Source: DASPLH01 sp035627675 (GTDB lineage Bacteria; Acidobacteriota; Terriglobia; Terriglobales; Acidobacteriaceae). Taken from it: a stretch of 5,158 nt of DNA. Both the position numbers and the translations under genes were made by a program. Where the stretch lies: assembly GCA_035627675.1 (NCBI GenBank), contig DASPLH010000102.1:1-5158 (forward strand), given 5' to 3'. Under the pieces are notes generated by a model that was not told the DNA's origin, ran no database searches, and saw nothing but the letters and a program-made list of their open reading frames with translations. This document shows, piece after piece, positions 1 through 5,158 of this stretch; the first letter of the stretch is position 1; every line of letters starts with the position of its first letter.

Positions 1-456
1 CGGCAGCGCGTCGGCGCCGATCACCAGTTCACTTGCGCTTGTCCCGGCCAGCAGCGGGCACGCCGGCTCCGCCGGTGCTCCGCTTCCGCCTCCCGCTGAT
101 CCCTGCACCGGGCTGAGTACGTTGAAGTGCTGCGACCCTGACGAGATCGCCAGTTGCAACTTTCCCCACCGCGTGAAGTCAAGCTGAACCCGGTTCTCGC
201 CACACTTTCTGGACAGCACCCGCGGACTGCTGGACCGGCCGGCTCTCAGCAACTGGACGTCACCCTTGGTAGCTCGCGAGAGGTTCTCAATGGGTCCAAG
301 GTCGATCCACGGAGCGGGTGGGAACTCCGGGTCGAACGCTCCTCGGCTGGGATCGAATACTGCGGGTTCTCCGGATCGTCGATCGACAGGAGCGAAGTAT
401 GCCCGCACGGGCTCTACTAAGGGCTGCGCGTGCTGCAAGCTCGAATCTGTAATCAT
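1..456 (-). CDS. Probable major tail (tail tube) protein, N-terminal part, runs off the left edge
   Basis: I translated this frame by hand: 152 codons from ATG at 456 to base 1 with no stop, so the 3' end is outside the window. The ATG directly follows the TAG of the gene before it (TAGATG), and GAGGGA at 468-463 sits 6 nt upstream, which is good support for this start. Residues 13-60 are rich in Pro, Asp and aromatics (VRAYFAPVDRRSGEP at 17-31; PPAPWIDLGPIE at 46-57). Residues 93-110 (DFTRWGKLQLAISSGSQH) look like alternating beta/helix. Residues 119-132 form a Gly/Ser/Ala/Pro-rich linker (GSAGGGSGAPAEPA). There is no signal peptide or membrane segment. The tail tube call rests on its place just after the tail terminator candidate and on a remembered resemblance to acidobacterial prophage proteins. 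A different tail protein in the same slot is possible. The gene itself is secure; the function is only moderately so. Confidence 0.6.
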   Translation of the reverse strand, partial: MITDSSLQHAQPLVEPVRAYFAPVDRRSGEPAVFDPSRGAFDPEFPPAPWIDLGPIENLSRATKGDVQLLRAGRSSSPRVLSRKCGENRVQLDFTRWGKLQLAISSGSQHFNVLSPVQGSAGGGSGAPAEPACPLLAGTSASELVIGADALP

Positions 457-942
457 CTACGCTCCCTCTTCCGGATAGAAATACAGAACTAGTTGCGCTG
501 TGCGGCGTAGCACCGCTCCATCCTGCTCCGCTTCTGCGAGCTGTGGTCCACTCCAGGTGATCGACGTGTGCGCCTCCACCGGCGGCTCCTGCGAGTAGTC
601 CACCTTCGCAACGGTCGCCGGATGCAGCAGCGCGCGAAGTTCGGCGTCCATTCGGGTCAACTCCCGACCGCGATCGCAACCATGCATTTGCTCCGTGCCG
701 GAGGACGCATACGTGATCTCGCAAGCCATTGCATGGAGCCCCTGGGTCCCCGGGCCGGCCGCGCCCACCTTTCCCCACGAAACCCAGTAGACTCCGGCCG
801 TCGCACGCAACTCGGGCCTTTCGTTCTCGCACGCCAACAGTGCCGGACGCTCTACTCCGTCAACGGTTACCTTGCGCGCCGGGTTGACCGTTCGCAGCCG
901 TTCCGCCCAGGTCACCAGGGCGGTATCCTTGGCCATCTGCAT
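457..942 (-). CDS. Probable tail terminator / tail completion protein (161 aa)
   Basis: This 161-aa protein probably caps the tail tube and forms the tail side of the head-tail joint. The call comes from its size, from its place between the head-closure slot and the tail tube candidate, and from its overall pattern. It has an N-terminal helix (residues 4-18), then a beta-rich part with VYWVSWGKVG at 51-60. A segment at 74-107 includes CEITYASSGTEQ, then DRGRELTRMDAELRALL. A beta-rich C-terminus follows (SITWSGP at 127-133; LVLYFYPEE at 151-159). A two-strand, helix, two-strand order is usual for tail terminators, but I recognise no diagnostic motif. The start ATG at 942 touches the upstream TGA (TGAATG). 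GGAGGG at 952-947 lies 4 nt upstream, so a second in-frame ATG at 936 (Met3, 10-nt spacing) is also possible. The stop TAG is followed at once by the next ATG. The reading frame is secure; the role is inferred. Confidence 0.65.
   Translation of the reverse strand: MQMAKDTALVTWAERLRTVNPARKVTVDGVERPALLACENERPELRATAGVYWVSWGKVGAAGPGTQGLHAMACEITYASSGTEQMHGCDRGRELTRMDAELRALLHPATVAKVDYSQEPPVEAHTSITWSGPQLAEAEQDGAVLRRTAQLVLYFYPEEGA
463..468 (-). promoter_or_regulatory. Ribosome binding site of the tail tube candidate
   Basis: GAGGGA lies 6 nt before the ATG at 456, inside the last codons of the upstream gene. It supports initiation at 456 and coupled translation. Confidence 0.6.
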
Positions 943-1308
943 TCATCCCTCCAGCCGCAGTCGCAGCAAACTGCCCGAGGTGTCACCTCCCACGTGCTCC
1001 ACGGCCGCGATTCGCATCATCCGCCCGTCCACGCGCACTCCGCCCACATCCTTCATCGCTTCTTGCAGGTTCGCATCCGCCGCGCAGCCGAGCGCCGCGC
1101 GGAACGATTCGCTCAGAACCAGCATCGATTCGGTGCCGTGCAGCACAACCGGCGAGAGCGTCGCCTCCTGCCAGGCTCTTCCTCCCATGCCGAGACCGGC
1201 TGCGTGCGTATGGTCCGAACGCAACGCAACGCACAAGGTCACAGGCTGCGCACTCCACGCGCCCAGCAGCGACTCCGCGAGCCCCTGTACACCCGCCATG
1301 TTGCGCAT
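943..1308 (-). CDS. Unrecognised 121-aa phage protein in the head-closure (stopper) position
   Basis: I do not recognise this family. The frame is open further upstream to 1467, but that part lies inside the connector gene. The ATG at 1308, two bases after the connector stop (TGAGCATG), gives a 121-aa protein with proper operon spacing. An ATG at 1299 (Met4) is an alternative. There is no clear Shine-Dalgarno near this start, only a weak GAGAG about 10-15 nt upstream, so translation probably depends on re-initiation after the connector. The protein has an N-terminal helix (residues 4-18), a strand at 22-30, a Gly-rich turn (AAGLGMGGRAW at 36-46), a hydrophobic strand and helix at 60-74, and a C-terminal beta pair (GGVRVDGRMMRIAAVEHVGG at 89-108, then LLRLRLE at 114-120). 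A short, beta-rich protein between connector and tail terminator is where siphoviruses and gene transfer agents carry the head-closure protein. That role is inferred from position only. Confidence 0.6.
   Translation of the reverse strand: MRNMAGVQGLAESLLGAWSAQPVTLCVALRSDHTHAAGLGMGGRAWQEATLSPVVLHGTESMLVLSESFRAALGCAADANLQEAMKDVGGVRVDGRMMRIAAVEHVGGDTSGSLLRLRLEG
947..952 (-). promoter_or_regulatory. Ribosome binding site of the tail terminator candidate
   Basis: GGAGGG lies in the last codons of the 121-aa gene, 4 nt before the ATG at 942 and 10 nt before the in-frame ATG at 936. It supports a start here but does not settle which of the two ATGs is used. Confidence 0.55.
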
Positions 1309-1310
1309 GC

Positions 1311-1916
1311 TCAACCGACTCTCTGCGCGACATAGGGCGCCAGCAGTTTTCTGACGTTGGAGTCCAGCAACGAATCCGAGAAGTACTCCAGGTGCATCGT
1401 GTCGACCGAGCCGCCGCGCACGTTCAACGCAGGAGTTGCCTGCGCGTTGCGCACCACCAGCGCGCAAGCATGTTTCACGGCATCGGGTATGGTTGCGAAC
1501 CCGGCCGTGTAGGTGATCTCAACGTCATCGAACGTGGGGGCAAGCACGCCGGAACTCAGTTGCACCTCGCCCGTCTCGCGGCAGACCTCGAGCGTCGCCA
1601 CGTCCAGGTCCACCCATCCGCCCGCCAGGCCGAACGCGCTTGCGATTTCTGCCGCAGCCGAGCCGCAGTCCGCCCGCCGTGAGCGTCGCGCTCGCGCCTG
1701 CACGATGGGGCCGCCGTCGCCGTCCGCCAGCGGCAGGTAGGTGAGCCGCACGCACTGCGACCGTCCAACTCTCAGTCGCTCCGAGTAACGCTCCACGCCC
1801 ACGCTTTTGCGTCGGCAGTGTGCGTCGAGAATCGCCGACGCCGCCGCGACCATCCCTTCGCCTGTCGAAGGCGGCAATCCGAAGCGCTCGTATTCCTCCG
1901 CCAAGAGGTATGTCAT
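1311..1916 (-). CDS. Head-tail connector (adaptor) protein, gp6-like, 201 aa
   Basis: This protein would form the adaptor ring that binds under the portal once DNA is packaged. The frame is open to an ATG at 1958, but I place the start at 1916. CGGAG lies 6 nt upstream of 1916, whereas the 1958 start would sit inside a perfect hairpin and add a weak 14-residue tail. From 1916 the protein reads MTYLLAEEYERFGL, a common connector-type opening, then a helical part (residues 16-37). A beta-rich middle follows (RLRVGRSQCVRLTYLPL at 47-63; GGWVDLDVATLEV at 99-111). The C-terminal part has VEITYTAGFATIPDAVKHAC at 132-151, matching the YxAG...IPxxVKxA pattern I associate with the gp6-like connector family. 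It ends in a helix (SDSLLDSNVRKLLAPYV at 180-196), typical of the connector C-terminus. It follows the capsid gene, as expected. The TGA at 1313-1311 is followed by the next ATG after two bases. Confidence 0.8.
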   Translation of the reverse strand: MTYLLAEEYERFGLPPSTGEGMVAAASAILDAHCRRKSVGVERYSERLRVGRSQCVRLTYLPLADGDGGPIVQARARRSRRADCGSAAAEIASAFGLAGGWVDLDVATLEVCRETGEVQLSSGVLAPTFDDVEITYTAGFATIPDAVKHACALVVRNAQATPALNVRGGSVDTMHLEYFSDSLLDSNVRKLLAPYVAQRVG

Positions 1917-1922
1917 CCTGTG

Positions 1923-1926
1923 CTCC
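1923..1926 (-). promoter_or_regulatory. Ribosome binding site that fixes the connector start
   Basis: GGAG (CGGAGC in context) lies 6 nt before the ATG at 1916. It favours this start over the upstream in-frame ATG at 1958, which falls inside a hairpin. Confidence 0.6.
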
Positions 1927-1935
1927 GTACGGTGA

Positions 1936-1959
1936 AGTGGGCCTGTCGCCAGGCCCACT
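1936..1959 (-). terminator. Perfect 10-bp intercistronic hairpin after the capsid gene; partial terminator or RNA stabiliser
   Basis: Arms AGTGGGCCTG (1936-1945) and CAGGCCCACT (1950-1959) are exact reverse complements around a 4-nt loop. The hairpin begins 8 nt after the capsid stop codon and ends before the connector Shine-Dalgarno. No T-run follows on either strand, so it is not a standard intrinsic terminator. A 3'-end stabiliser, pause site or weak attenuator for the capsid message is more likely. The structure is seen directly in the sequence; its role is inferred. Confidence 0.5.
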
Positions 1960-1967
1960 CATCCCTG

Positions 1968-2939
1968 CTACCGCTGAACAACCACCTTGTGGTGTGCGTA
2001 GCTGGCGCCTTTCACGACGACGCCGCCGAACTTCACCACCACCATCTGCGACGCGAGCGAACCGGTAACGCCCAGCTCGAACACGCGAGGGTTCGGGTCC
2101 GTGAGCCAGTGGTACTCGATCATGTCTTCGGTCACGATGTAGGCTGGCAACTCCGCCAGGCCGCTGCCCGGCGTTCCCGTGTAGGACAGCGACCATTCCG
2201 GAATCAGCGGAATCTCGCCGGCCTGCGTGGCCAGGGTCTTCACCCGTACGCCGCCCGCAAGTTCTGTCGTGGACAGCACCAGGTTGAACTCGCTCTTCAT
2301 CTCGCGATCGATCAGATCCAGCAGGACCGGGTTCGCATAGATGGCCGTCGGACGAACTTCATAGCTGGTGTTCGCGACCATCTCGGCGATCGTGGACTTC
2401 ACGCCGTCCACGATGCTCTCTCCAGCGGCGATTGTGGTGGCGTTTCCGCCCGCGGTGATCTGCCCGGCGACTCCGTAGTACTGAAGGGTCGTGGGAGAAC
2501 TCAGCGACGTGTCATTGCCGTTCCACAGTGCGACGTCGTGCGTGCGCATCACGCCATCGACGGCGTCCGCCAGGTCCTTCGCCTGCAGGAAGGAGAACTG
2601 GCTCTGCTGCTTGCCCAACTCCAGGTCGAACAGGTTGTAGTTCATCTGCGACACCAGCGCTTTCAATGGGACGCTGCGCTCCACCCGCGTGGGCGCGCTG
2701 ATCGCGGCCACGATGTTGCGCGGATCGACGAACCCACTGGCCGCCGTCGGCGAGGCAATCGCCGTCTGCTCGAAATAGCGGGACGGATGCCCCGTTGCCG
2801 GCACCTGCCGGATGCGCTGCCCGAACACTCCCCTCCGGCGCACGATGTCGGTGATCTCACTCTGGTACCGCGTGACTTCGATCGCACCCGGCCCCATGAA
2901 ATCGGCCGCTGCGTGCAGATCAACAAAGTTCGTATCCAT
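1968..2939 (-). CDS. Major capsid protein, HK97 fold (323 aa)
   Basis: This is the main structural protein of the icosahedral head, which assembles around the portal into a procapsid. It has 323 residues, normal for a capsid protein without a fused scaffold domain. The N-arm is short (1-40). Residues 85-115 (VERSVPLKALVSQMNYNLFD at 86-105) fit the E-loop and start of the P-domain. Residues 117-140 form the long spine helix (LADAVDGVMRTHDVALWNG at 123-141). RPTAIYANPVLLDLIDREM at 196-214 is the classic A-domain strand-helix of HK97-fold capsids (PTxIxxNPxxLxxL type). The C-terminal part is beta-rich (MVVVKFGGVVVKG at 299-311). The start ATG at 2939 has an excellent Shine-Dalgarno, GAGGAG at 2950-2945 with 5-nt spacing, the best in the window and in keeping with high expression. 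It lies 21 nt after the scaffold-like gene. The assignment is strong from pattern and context; the cross-linking chemistry cannot be judged. Confidence 0.88.
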   Translation of the reverse strand: MDTNFVDLHAAADFMGPGAIEVTRYQSEITDIVRRRGVFGQRIRQVPATGHPSRYFEQTAIASPTAASGFVDPRNIVAAISAPTRVERSVPLKALVSQMNYNLFDLELGKQQSQFSFLQAKDLADAVDGVMRTHDVALWNGNDTSLSSPTTLQYYGVAGQITAGGNATTIAAGESIVDGVKSTIAEMVANTSYEVRPTAIYANPVLLDLIDREMKSEFNLVLSTTELAGGVRVKTLATQAGEIPLIPEWSLSYTGTPGSGLAELPAYIVTEDMIEYHWLTDPNPRVFELGVTGSLASQMVVVKFGGVVVKGASYAHHKVVVQR

Positions 2940-2944
2940 TCTTT

Positions 2945-2950
2945 CTCCTC
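2945..2950 (-). promoter_or_regulatory. Strong ribosome binding site of the capsid gene
   Basis: GAGGAG is followed by an A-rich 5-nt spacer (AAAGA) and then ATG at 2939. This is near-consensus and stands out in GC-rich DNA, fitting the high output needed for a capsid protein. Confidence 0.7.
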
Positions 2951-2960
2951 TTACCTCGAA

Positions 2961-3332
2961 TTAGCTCAGCAACCCTGCTCTGGCCATCTCGGCCTTCACC
3001 GCAATCCGCTGGTCCACGCTTAGCGATCGAAGCGCGCGGTCCAGCGTGCCGGCTTCGATCTGCCCCGTTGCTTCCACTCCGCCCTTGGCAAGCAGCATGG
3101 CAACCGGCGCCGCAACCGTCTTCCGCTCGCCGCGCCCATGGTCCCGCTCGGTCCCGGCGGCTGCGAGCAACGCGCGCTCGTCGATCGCCGCAACGATGCG
3201 GTCCACCTTCTGGTTCAGTGCCTCGTACTGGGCAACCACCTTCTCCAGCACGCCCTGCAGCGCCGTCGCAGCCTCCGCGATTCGCTCCGCGCACGCCTGC
3301 AACTGTTCTGTTCCTGCTTTGTTGTCTTCCAT
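2961..3332 (-). CDS. Small coiled-coil protein, probable scaffold / delta-domain-like protein (123 aa)
   Basis: This 123-aa soluble protein sits between the protease and the capsid gene, where many phages carry a scaffold. The frame extends to a GTG at 3380, but that start lies upstream of the terminator-like hairpin. The ATG at 3332 has GGAG at 3341-3338 with 5-nt spacing, so I use it. Residues 8-52 form a long amphipathic helix with heptad-like spacing of hydrophobics (I18, L25, L29, V33, Y36, L39, V43, V47, I50), a likely coiled coil. Residues 60-72 are a charged, flexible linker (TERDHGRGERKTV). The C-terminus is helical (LRSLSVDQRIAVKAEMARAG at 101-120), an 'SxxQRIAVKxxxxRAGL' ending that I associate with small proteins encoded beside capsid genes. 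The capsid protein lacks a long N-terminal scaffold region, so a separate scaffold cleared by the neighbouring protease makes sense. The gene is well supported; the function is inferred from position and helix pattern. Confidence 0.7.
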   Translation of the reverse strand: MEDNKAGTEQLQACAERIAEAATALQGVLEKVVAQYEALNQKVDRIVAAIDERALLAAAGTERDHGRGERKTVAAPVAMLLAKGGVEATGQIEAGTLDRALRSLSVDQRIAVKAEMARAGLLS

Positions 3333-3337
3333 CTCAG

Positions 3338-3341
3338 CTCC
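3338..3341 (-). promoter_or_regulatory. Ribosome binding site that fixes the scaffold-like gene start
   Basis: GGAG lies 5 nt before the ATG at 3332 and directly downstream of the terminator-like hairpin. It favours this start over the in-frame GTG at 3380. Confidence 0.6.
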
Positions 3342-3344
3342 AGA

Positions 3345-3372
3345 CAAAAACACGCCGGACCAGGTCCGGCGC
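3345..3372 (-). terminator. Terminator-like hairpin with T-run, between protease and scaffold-like genes
   Basis: On the minus strand, arms CGCCGGAC (3371-3364 read right to left as GTCCGGCG on plus) and GTCCGGCG (3360-3353) are perfect complements around a 3-nt loop. A possible extra G-U pair joins 3372 and 3352. After the stem come TG and then TTTTT at 3350-3346 or so. This is the shape of a Rho-independent terminator, but the T-run starts two bases late and is only five long, so partial termination is more likely than full stop. It starts about 18 nt after the protease stop codon. No promoter fits in the 20 nt between it and the next gene, so the capsid message must come by read-through. 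Confidence 0.55.
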
Positions 3373-3389
3373 TCTTCCACCCCGACGCC

Positions 3390-3911
3390 TTAGTTCTCGA
3401 GTTCGAGCCAGGTGTCCCGGTACGCCGCGCGACCGCGTTTCAGCACTGCCGCGCCCGTGAACGCGAACTGCGTGACGCGCCAGACCTCGGCGTTGACGTC
3501 CGCTACGCGAACATCCGCGATCTCGTAAGACATCCCAAGTTCCGCGCGCCCCATCTCCCGTACCGCCTCGATCACTTCAGGGAAGTCGCGCGCGAATATA
3601 TATCCACGTACGGCAATGCATTGTCCGCCGGTAGCCAGATTCCTGAGCTCGGCGTCGGTAATGATTCCGGCCTTTCGCCGGGCATCGTGCCGGTCGAGTT
3701 CAGGCGCATAATCCACCGCCATCCCCAGCAGCGAAGGCAGCGCCGCTTCCGCTGCCTCCGCCGTGAGCATCACCCGGTGCCCGCGCGCCCCGCTCGGAGC
3801 CCGGTCCGACGCCCTGTCCACCGTCGTCAGTACGCCGCGAAACCCGCAACGGTTCGGATGCCCCTCCACCTGCGGCATCTCCACGGCCATCGATTCCAAC
3901 TGCAACTCCAT
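3390..3911 (-). CDS. Prohead maturation protease, HK97-type serine protease family (173 aa)
   Basis: This enzyme would be packaged in the procapsid and cut scaffold or capsid N-termini during head maturation. Its 173 residues are in the usual range. The visible core is LLGMAVDYAPELDRHDARRK at 61-80, with His75 the likely catalytic histidine. Next come the beta segment CIAVRGYIFARDF at 98-110 (the 'V/I-x-G-x-I-x-xxDFPEV' type seen in capsid proteases) and the helix PEVIEAVREM at 111-120. ELGMSYEI at 124-131 follows, with Ser128 the likely nucleophile. The end, FAFTGAAVLKRGRAAY at 149-164, resembles the family's C-terminal strand and capsid-binding tail. The start ATG at 3911 has GGAGG at 3921-3917 with 5-nt spacing. 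The gene follows the portal stop by 13 nt, and portal-protease-capsid order is the standard one. Family assignment is good; the residue roles are inferred without alignment. Confidence 0.78.
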   Translation of the reverse strand: MELQLESMAVEMPQVEGHPNRCGFRGVLTTVDRASDRAPSGARGHRVMLTAEAAEAALPSLLGMAVDYAPELDRHDARRKAGIITDAELRNLATGGQCIAVRGYIFARDFPEVIEAVREMGRAELGMSYEIADVRVADVNAEVWRVTQFAFTGAAVLKRGRAAYRDTWLELEN

Positions 3912-3924
3912 CCGCCCCTCCCCG

Positions 3925-5151
3925 TTACTGCCTGGTCTCAGCTCCGGGCAACGCCGGAAGTCCTCTCATCTGCCGCACCTCGTTCACGGTCAGTACGCCC
4001 GAGCGCAGCAGGATTTCGTGCAGTTCGGCCTGCTCGCGATCGTTCGGCGCATCGAGATCCGTAAATACGAGCTCGAGGTCGTGCCAGCCCAGCCTCTTTC
4101 CGATGGCGTCGCGCGTGATGTGCTCGGCAAACAGTCTCGCCGTCGGCACAATGGCCGTGTGGAACGCCGACGCGCTTAGCTCCGCCGCCGTCGAATAGTT
4201 CACATCCCCCTCGACGCCCAGGAACATCGGAGGCAGATCGAACGCATCTGCGACTACGCGGATCAGGAACTCCTGCCACTGCAGTCTCAGGTCTGCATCC
4301 GTGCCCCCGCCGAAACGCAGCACCTCCGGCTTGCTCGCCGCCGAAAGGATCGGCACTCGTCCCGTGCCCTCGACTTCGTCCTGCCACCACTGGATCAGGC
4401 GCTCCTGCTGGGTTGAATCCAGCTCATCGATCCACAACGCGTACTGCACCACCGAATTGCTCGCAAGATTCGCCGCATACCGCTGCGCTCCCAGCAGCGC
4501 GTGGATCGTCTCGAACGCGACCTCCAGGCGGCCCAGCCCGAAAGGCGTGTGCGTCCGCGGGTTCAGCCGGATGTACGACAACTCCTGGTCCATGAGATTT
4601 GCCTCGCGCTCCGCGCCGACTCGCCCCGTGTCCTGCACATACCGCGGCGCCGCCGGATCGCCGTTCCAGTCCGGGCGCAGCTTGATCGTCGCGCCGTCCA
4701 CGGGCCACAACCTGAGCGGGCGCGCCGGCTCACCGCTCAGCTGCAATTCGACCGCGCCGAATCCGCCTACGATGATGTCTTCCAGCACCTGCTCGGCGAA
4801 TGAACGGAACGAATCGTCCGGGTTGGGCTGCTCGAAGTTTGCGGTCAGGATCCGCACTCGTTCAGCGCCATCCGCAATGTCTTCCAGTTTTCGTCCACGT
4901 CGCGGCTGGATTCGCCAGTTCATTCCGGCGATGCGGTCCTTGATCGTGTTGATCGCCTTGCGTGCCACCGGAGTCTCCGCGAACCGTCGCAGGTTTTCCG
5001 GAGTCCTCTTCGGCATCGCCGCGGTATGTGCCCCGTACGATCTTCCGATCGAGGGCAGTGCCGCCGTCCTGCGTGGAACCTCCTCACGCCCGCCAAACAC
5101 ACGAATGCCTGTGCGCCGCACCGGCGCCAGTAGCCTCTCAACGATGTTCAT
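3925..5151 (-). CDS. Portal protein, HK97-type (408 aa)
   Basis: This protein forms the dodecameric ring at one capsid vertex, through which the terminase pumps DNA and to which the connector later binds. At 408 residues it has a normal length for HK97-type portals. The N-terminus (MNIVERLLAPVRR) is a common portal opening. The body holds ARKAINTIKDRIAGMNWRI at 63-81, a typical helix-then-strand of the wing, and EDIIVGGFGAVEL at 124-136. The stem and clip region follows around 220-290. AFDLPPMFLGV at 303-313, then NYSTAAEL at 318-325, matches the 'fgvPpxxlG...nysxxxe' signature of this family. The end, RSGVLTVNEVRQMRGLPALP at 383-402, matches the 'Gxlt.NEvR...Glppl' signature. Only seven bases precede the ATG, so its ribosome binding site is outside the window, and an earlier in-frame start cannot be excluded. 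Terminase genes would be expected just to the right. Confidence 0.9.
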   Translation of the reverse strand: MNIVERLLAPVRRTGIRVFGGREEVPRRTAALPSIGRSYGAHTAAMPKRTPENLRRFAETPVARKAINTIKDRIAGMNWRIQPRRGRKLEDIADGAERVRILTANFEQPNPDDSFRSFAEQVLEDIIVGGFGAVELQLSGEPARPLRLWPVDGATIKLRPDWNGDPAAPRYVQDTGRVGAEREANLMDQELSYIRLNPRTHTPFGLGRLEVAFETIHALLGAQRYAANLASNSVVQYALWIDELDSTQQERLIQWWQDEVEGTGRVPILSAASKPEVLRFGGGTDADLRLQWQEFLIRVVADAFDLPPMFLGVEGDVNYSTAAELSASAFHTAIVPTARLFAEHITRDAIGKRLGWHDLELVFTDLDAPNDREQAELHEILLRSGVLTVNEVRQMRGLPALPGAETRQ

Positions 5152-5158
5152 GAATTGT

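Noticed and set aside
378..387. Ten-base palindrome GTCGATCGAC
   Set aside because: It lies within coding sequence, is short, is not repeated in a pattern I could see, and is expected by chance in GC-rich DNA with frequent CGATCG.
287..832. A 181-codon minus-strand open frame inside the tail terminator and tail tube candidates
   Set aside because: It is out of frame with two tightly coupled genes that have good start signals; its composition is Arg/Ser/Gly-rich shadow.
568..1335. A 255-codon open frame on the plus strand opposite the terminator and stopper candidates
   Set aside because: Arg/His-rich shadow frame with no ribosome binding site, against a coherent minus-strand operon.
1917..1958. 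Upstream ATG at 1958 as the connector start
   Set aside because: It begins inside the perfect hairpin and has no Shine-Dalgarno at proper spacing, while the ATG at 1916 does.
1525..2196. A 223-codon minus-strand open frame overlapping the capsid end and the connector
   Set aside because: It is out of frame with both genes, has Gly/Arg-rich shadow composition, and would need a start deep inside the capsid gene.
1818..3023. A 401-codon open frame on the plus strand opposite the capsid and scaffold-like genes
   Set aside because: It is antisense to two well-supported genes, has low-complexity Arg/His-rich composition, no ribosome binding site and no recognisable domain. It is explained by GC-rich third positions on the other strand.
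3333..3380. GTG at 3380 as start of the scaffold-like gene
   Set aside because: It lies upstream of the terminator-like hairpin and would put the stem in coding sequence; the ATG at 3332 has GGAG with 5-nt spacing.
3138..4064. A 308-codon open frame on the plus strand opposite protease and portal end
   Set aside because: Same shadow effect: Arg/Pro/His-rich, no family resemblance, and it crosses several real gene boundaries.

Overview
The window is a compact block of virion morphogenesis genes from a tailed phage with a siphovirus-like layout. All genes lie on the minus strand, so transcription runs from right to left. The DNA is GC-rich with strong third-position GC bias, which leaves long open frames on the opposite strand that are shadows of the real genes. 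From memory of similar proteins, the closest relatives seem to be prophage-type proteins of Acidobacteria (Solibacter/Bryobacterales-like). That host guess is low-confidence and was not searched. Nothing here (integrase, attachment site, host gene) tells a prophage from a free phage or a gene-transfer-agent-like element.

In transcription order the layout is: (1) HK97-type portal protein, 5151-3925; (2) prohead maturation protease, 3911-3390; (3) a 57-nt gap holding a terminator-like hairpin; (4) a small coiled-coil protein, probably scaffold or delta-domain-like, 3332-2961; (5) HK97-fold major capsid protein, 2939-1968; (6) a 51-nt gap holding a perfect 10-bp hairpin; (7) a head-tail connector (adaptor) protein, 1916-1311; (8) an unrecognised 121-aa protein in the head-closure (stopper) slot, 1308-943; (9) a probable tail terminator/tail completion protein, 942-457; (10) the 5' part of a probable tail tube protein, from 456 off the left edge. 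The last gene is open to base 1.

Together the genes would build a procapsid around the portal (portal, scaffold-like protein, protease, capsid), then close the head and join it to a long non-contractile tail (connector, stopper candidate, terminator, tube). The order matches the usual HK97/siphovirus order and that of the Rhodobacter gene transfer agent. The head genes have good Shine-Dalgarno sites and short gaps. The four genes from the connector onward are stop-to-start coupled with 0-2 nt between them. The most unusual non-coding feature is a pair of hairpins that bracket exactly the scaffold-like and capsid genes, which may set their separate, high expression. No CRISPR array, RNA gene, insertion sequence or defence gene was seen.
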